Assembly: GCA_041628615.1 (NCBI GenBank)
Contig: JBFKOW010000160.1
Location: 1 to 7,698, forward strand
Length of the DNA: 7,698 nucleotides
From: JAMWZF01 sp041628615
GTDB taxonomy: Bacteria > Pseudomonadota > Alphaproteobacteria > Rhodobacterales > Rhodobacteraceae
Direction of reading: 5' to 3'
The position numbers and the translations under genes are program-made. How positions within the stretch are numbered: the stretch's first letter is position 1; every line of letters begins with the position of its first letter. The notes beneath the pieces were generated by a model. That model searched no databases. It was not told the DNA's origin and saw only the letters and a program-made list of their open reading frames with translations. Below, one piece after another: positions 5,313-7,698 of this stretch.

Positions 5313-6096
5313 GCCCCGCTTTGCCCTCGCGCTCGAATACGACGGCGGCCCGTTCTCGGGCTGGCAGCGGCAGGACCATGCGCCGAGCGTGCAGGCGGCG
5401 GTCGAGACCGCGCTCGAACGGCTCGAACCGGGCCCGCACCGGATCGCCGCCGCCGGGCGCACCGATGCCGGGGTGCACGCGCTGGGACAGGTCGCCCATT
5501 GCGACCTCGGCCGCGACTGGGACCCGTTCCGGCTGTCCGAGGCGCTGAATTTCCACCTCAAGCCCGACCCGGTCGCGGTGGTGGCCTGCGCCCGGGTTGA
5601 TGACGATTTCCACGCGCGGTTTTCCGCAATTGGACGGCGCTACCTGTTCCGGCTCGTCAGCCGCCGGGCGCCGCTGACCCATGACGCGGGGCGGGCCTGG
5701 AGGGTGCCGCATCCGCTCAGCCTTGCGGCGATGCGGGCGGGGGCCGCGCATCTTGTCGGGCGGCACGACTTCACCACCTTCCGGTCCTCGATCTGCCAGG
5801 CCAGATCGCCGGTCAAGACGCTGGACAGTCTCGATATTTCGGTGGTCGAGCGGGACGGCGCCGGGACCGAGTTCCGCTTCGACATCAGCGCGCGGTCGTT
5901 CCTGCACAACCAGGTGCGCAGCTTCGTCGGCACGCTGGAGCGGGTCGGGGCCGGGGCCTGGCCGCCGGACCGGGTGGCCGAGGCGCTGGCGGCCCGGGAC
6001 CGCGCGGCCTGCGGGCCGGTCTGCCCCCCCGACGGTCTCTACCTCGCGGCGGTCAGCTATCCCCGCGATCCTTTCGCCGCGCCGACCGGAACCTGA
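5311..6096 (+). CDS. truA: tRNA pseudouridine(38-40) synthase TruA
   Basis: Cytoplasmic enzyme that isomerises uridines 38, 39 and 40 in the anticodon stem-loop of many tRNAs to pseudouridine. At 261 aa it is close to the usual length (E. coli about 270). Seen: N-terminal strand EYDGGPFSGWQRQ (9-21); catalytic motif GRTDAGVHALGQV (49-61) with nucleophile Asp52; FSAIGRRYLFR with its basic pair in the central region; HDFTTFRS; and the C-terminal RSFLHNQVRSFVGTL helix characteristic of the family. The ATG at 5311 starts directly at the conserved N-terminus; there is no ribosome binding site, but promoter elements sit 8 bases upstream. It is divergent from ycjX, and tamA follows 78 bp downstream on the same strand. 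All catalytic elements are intact. Identity is certain. Confidence 0.98.
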   Translation: MPRFALALEYDGGPFSGWQRQDHAPSVQAAVETALERLEPGPHRIAAAGRTDAGVHALGQVAHCDLGRDWDPFRLSEALNFHLKPDPVAVVACARVDDDFHARFSAIGRRYLFRLVSRRAPLTHDAGRAWRVPHPLSLAAMRAGAAHLVGRHDFTTFRSSICQARSPVKTLDSLDISVVERDGAGTEFRFDISARSFLHNQVRSFVGTLERVGAGAWPPDRVAEALAARDRAACGPVCPPDGLYLAAVSYPRDPFAAPTGT

Positions 6097-6174
6097 TGCC
6101 GAAGACCCCGGGAAGCATTCCATCTCGCGAGGGTATCGGATAAGCACGGCCCCGAGCAGACCGGACAGTGAGAC

Positions 6175-7698
6175 TTGGACAACCGACGACTGACACCGCT
6201 GATTCTCGCCCTCGGGCTTATCGCCGGTGCCGGTGCGGCGCAGGACGTGACGCTGACCGTGGACGCCGACGAGGAACGCCGCGACGAACTGCGCCCTGTT
6301 CTCCGCGCCGCGTCCCTGACCTTTGCCCTGCGGCGCGACGACGAGGCCGAACCGCAGGACTTCGTGGCCGCCGCGCGGGCCGATTACGAGCGGCTTCTGA
6401 CCGGGCTCTACGCGCAGGGCCACTATGGCGGTCGCATCTCGATCCGGATCGACGGCCGCGAGGCGGCGACGATCCCGCCGCTCGATGCGCCGGCCCGAAT
6501 CGACACCGTGGAGATCGTGGTCGAACCTGGTCCGCTGTTCACCTTCGGCAGGGCCGAGATCGCCCCGCTGCCGGCCGGCGCGGTCGTTCCCGACGGCTTC
6601 GCGCCCGGCGCGGTGGCGCGCTCCGGCGCGGTCGGCGACGCGGTGCGGGCCGGCATCGGCGCCTGGCGCGACGCCGGGCACGCCACCGCCGCCCCGGCCG
6701 GCCAGACCATCACCGCCCGCCATCCCGCGTCCGAACTCGATGCCAGCGTCCGGCTCGACCCCGGCCCGCGGCTGACCTTCGGCGCGCTCGGCGTCAGCGG
6801 CAACAGCGCGGTGCGGACCGAGCGCATCGTGGCCATCGCCGGGGTTAAGGCGGGACGGGTGTTCTCGCCCGATCACCTCGACGAGGCGGCGGACCGACTG
6901 CGGCGCACCGGGGCGTTTTCCTCGGTCGCGATGGTCGAGGGCACGCCCACCGCCGACCTGACGCTGCCGATCACCGCGCAGGTGGCCGAGCAGACCCCGC
7001 GCCGGATCGGGGTCGGCGCGGAACTGAGCAGCACCGAGGGCCTGGCCCTCAGCGCCTTCTGGCTGCACCGCAACCTGCTGGGCGGGGCCGAGCGGTTCCG
7101 GCTCGAGGGCGAGGTGACCGGCATCGGCGGCGAGACCGGCGGCACCGACTACGCCCTCGGCGCCAGCTTCAACCGCCCGGCCACCATCGGGCCGCTCAAC
7201 GATTTCTACGCCACCGGGCGGATCGAGCGGGTCGACGACCCGGGCTTCTTCCTCGACCAGATCGCGCTCGAGGCCGGGTTCAGCCGCCGGCTGTCGCCCA
7301 CGCTGAGCGGCGAGGTCGGCGTCGGCCTGCTCGCCGCCGAGGTCGAGGACGCCCTGGGCGCGCGGTCCTACGTCTACCTGACGCTGCCGGTCTCGGCGAC
7401 CTGGGACCGCCGCAACGATCCGCTCGACCCCACCGGCGGCTTCTACATCGAGGCCGACCTCACCCCGTTCGTGGAGACCACGGACGGCGCTGCCGGCGGC
7501 CGGCTCTACGCCGACGCGCGGGCCTACCGGAGCTTCGGCGCCGAGGACCGCGTCACGCTTGCCGCCCGGGGCCAGCTCGGCGCGGTGTTCGGGGTCGAGG
7601 CCGGCGACGCCCCGGCCGACTTCCTGTTCTATTCCGGCGGCGGCGGCACCGTGCGCGGCCAGCCCTACCAGTCGCTCGCCGTGGACCTAGGCGGCGGG
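6175..7698 (+). CDS. tamA: TamA-like outer-membrane Omp85/BamA-superfamily protein (C-terminus off the right edge)
   Basis: Predicted outer-membrane component of the translocation and assembly module, which with inner-membrane TamB helps insert some outer-membrane proteins and is implicated in lipid transport. Visible: 508 codons. A signal peptide (basic NRR, hydrophobic LTPLILALGLIAGAGAA, likely cleavage after Ala22) is followed by POTRA-like regions at about 25-105, 108-200 and 200-272; the third has FGALGVSGNSAV (202-213) and LRRTGAFSSVAM (242-253). A beta-barrel of alternating strands starts near 276 (GVGAELSSTEG, FWLHRNLLGGAERF), with DRRNDPLDPTGGFY at 411-424 and the loop-6 signature GGGTVRGQPYQS at 489-500. 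Family members are about 580-620 aa, so only the last strands are missing. The start is TTG at 6175: an in-frame TGA lies at 6169-6171, and later starts would damage the signal peptide. TamA is preferred over BamA because three, not five, POTRA regions fit. Confidence 0.9.
   Translation, partial: MDNRRLTPLILALGLIAGAGAAQDVTLTVDADEERRDELRPVLRAASLTFALRRDDEAEPQDFVAAARADYERLLTGLYAQGHYGGRISIRIDGREAATIPPLDAPARIDTVEIVVEPGPLFTFGRAEIAPLPAGAVVPDGFAPGAVARSGAVGDAVRAGIGAWRDAGHATAAPAGQTITARHPASELDASVRLDPGPRLTFGALGVSGNSAVRTERIVAIAGVKAGRVFSPDHLDEAADRLRRTGAFSSVAMVEGTPTADLTLPITAQVAEQTPRRIGVGAELSSTEGLALSAFWLHRNLLGGAERFRLEGEVTGIGGETGGTDYALGASFNRPATIGPLNDFYATGRIERVDDPGFFLDQIALEAGFSRRLSPTLSGEVGVGLLAAEVEDALGARSYVYLTLPVSATWDRRNDPLDPTGGFYIEADLTPFVETTDGAAGGRLYADARAYRSFGAEDRVTLAARGQLGAVFGVEAGDAPADFLFYSGGGGTVRGQPYQSLAVDLGGG

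Noticed and set aside
5202..5561. Longer ycjX start at 5561
   Set aside because: The extra 120 residues are not hydrophobic, not family-like and overlap truA; the GTG at 5201 has a good ribosome binding site and gives the family length.
3456..5600. 714-codon open frame on the plus strand opposite ycjX and across the divergent promoter into truA
   Set aside because: It overlaps three real genes and a promoter region and has Pro/Arg/Gly-rich composition with no recognisable fold. It is a compositional shadow.
5296..7068. 590-codon minus-strand frame opposite truA and tamA
   Set aside because: It is antisense to two intact, motif-bearing genes and crosses their intergenic gap without any gene-like start signal.
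1..7698. Mobile element, defence island, CRISPR or novel multi-gene system
   Set aside because: All six genes are standard families with intact frames and uniform high-GC codon use. I found no long direct repeats, transposase, integrase, spaced repeat array or unexplained gene-sized gap.

Overview
This is a very GC-rich chromosomal window with dense, short-spaced genes. The protein sequences resemble those of Alphaproteobacteria, most likely the Rhodobacter/Paracoccus group. That placement rests on how the IleRS N-terminus, the VIT-family protein and the YcjX/YcjF pair read, not on a database search. All gene content looks chromosomal and vertically inherited. I see no mobile element, CRISPR array, tRNA, rRNA or defence locus.

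Layout, left to right. On the minus strand: the first 575 codons of ileS (isoleucyl-tRNA synthetase; its C-terminus lies off the left edge), a VIT1/CCC1-family membrane iron/manganese transporter, ycjF (two-TM protein with a DUF697 region) and ycjX (P-loop NTPase). On the plus strand: truA (tRNA pseudouridine 38-40 synthase), then a tamA-like outer-membrane Omp85 protein that runs off the right edge. ycjX and truA are divergent across a 109-bp control region (5202-5310). No gene-free stretch exceeds 300 bp.

Function. ycjX and ycjF form a same-strand pair with identical Shine-Dalgarno sequences (GGAGAGG, 8-nt spacer), and the transporter may be read through from them. ileS has its own promoter-like sequence and ribosome binding site, preceded by two inverted repeats. 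truA has good -35/-10 elements so close to its ATG that a leaderless mRNA is likely. tamA starts at a TTG, because an in-frame stop lies two codons upstream.

No new multi-gene system is visible. The points worth a second look are regulatory (leaderless truA, three strong inverted repeats between genes, the tamA TTG start) and a few residue substitutions at functional sites (IleRS editing Asp to Glu, VIT metal-site Glu to His, TamA VRGQ).
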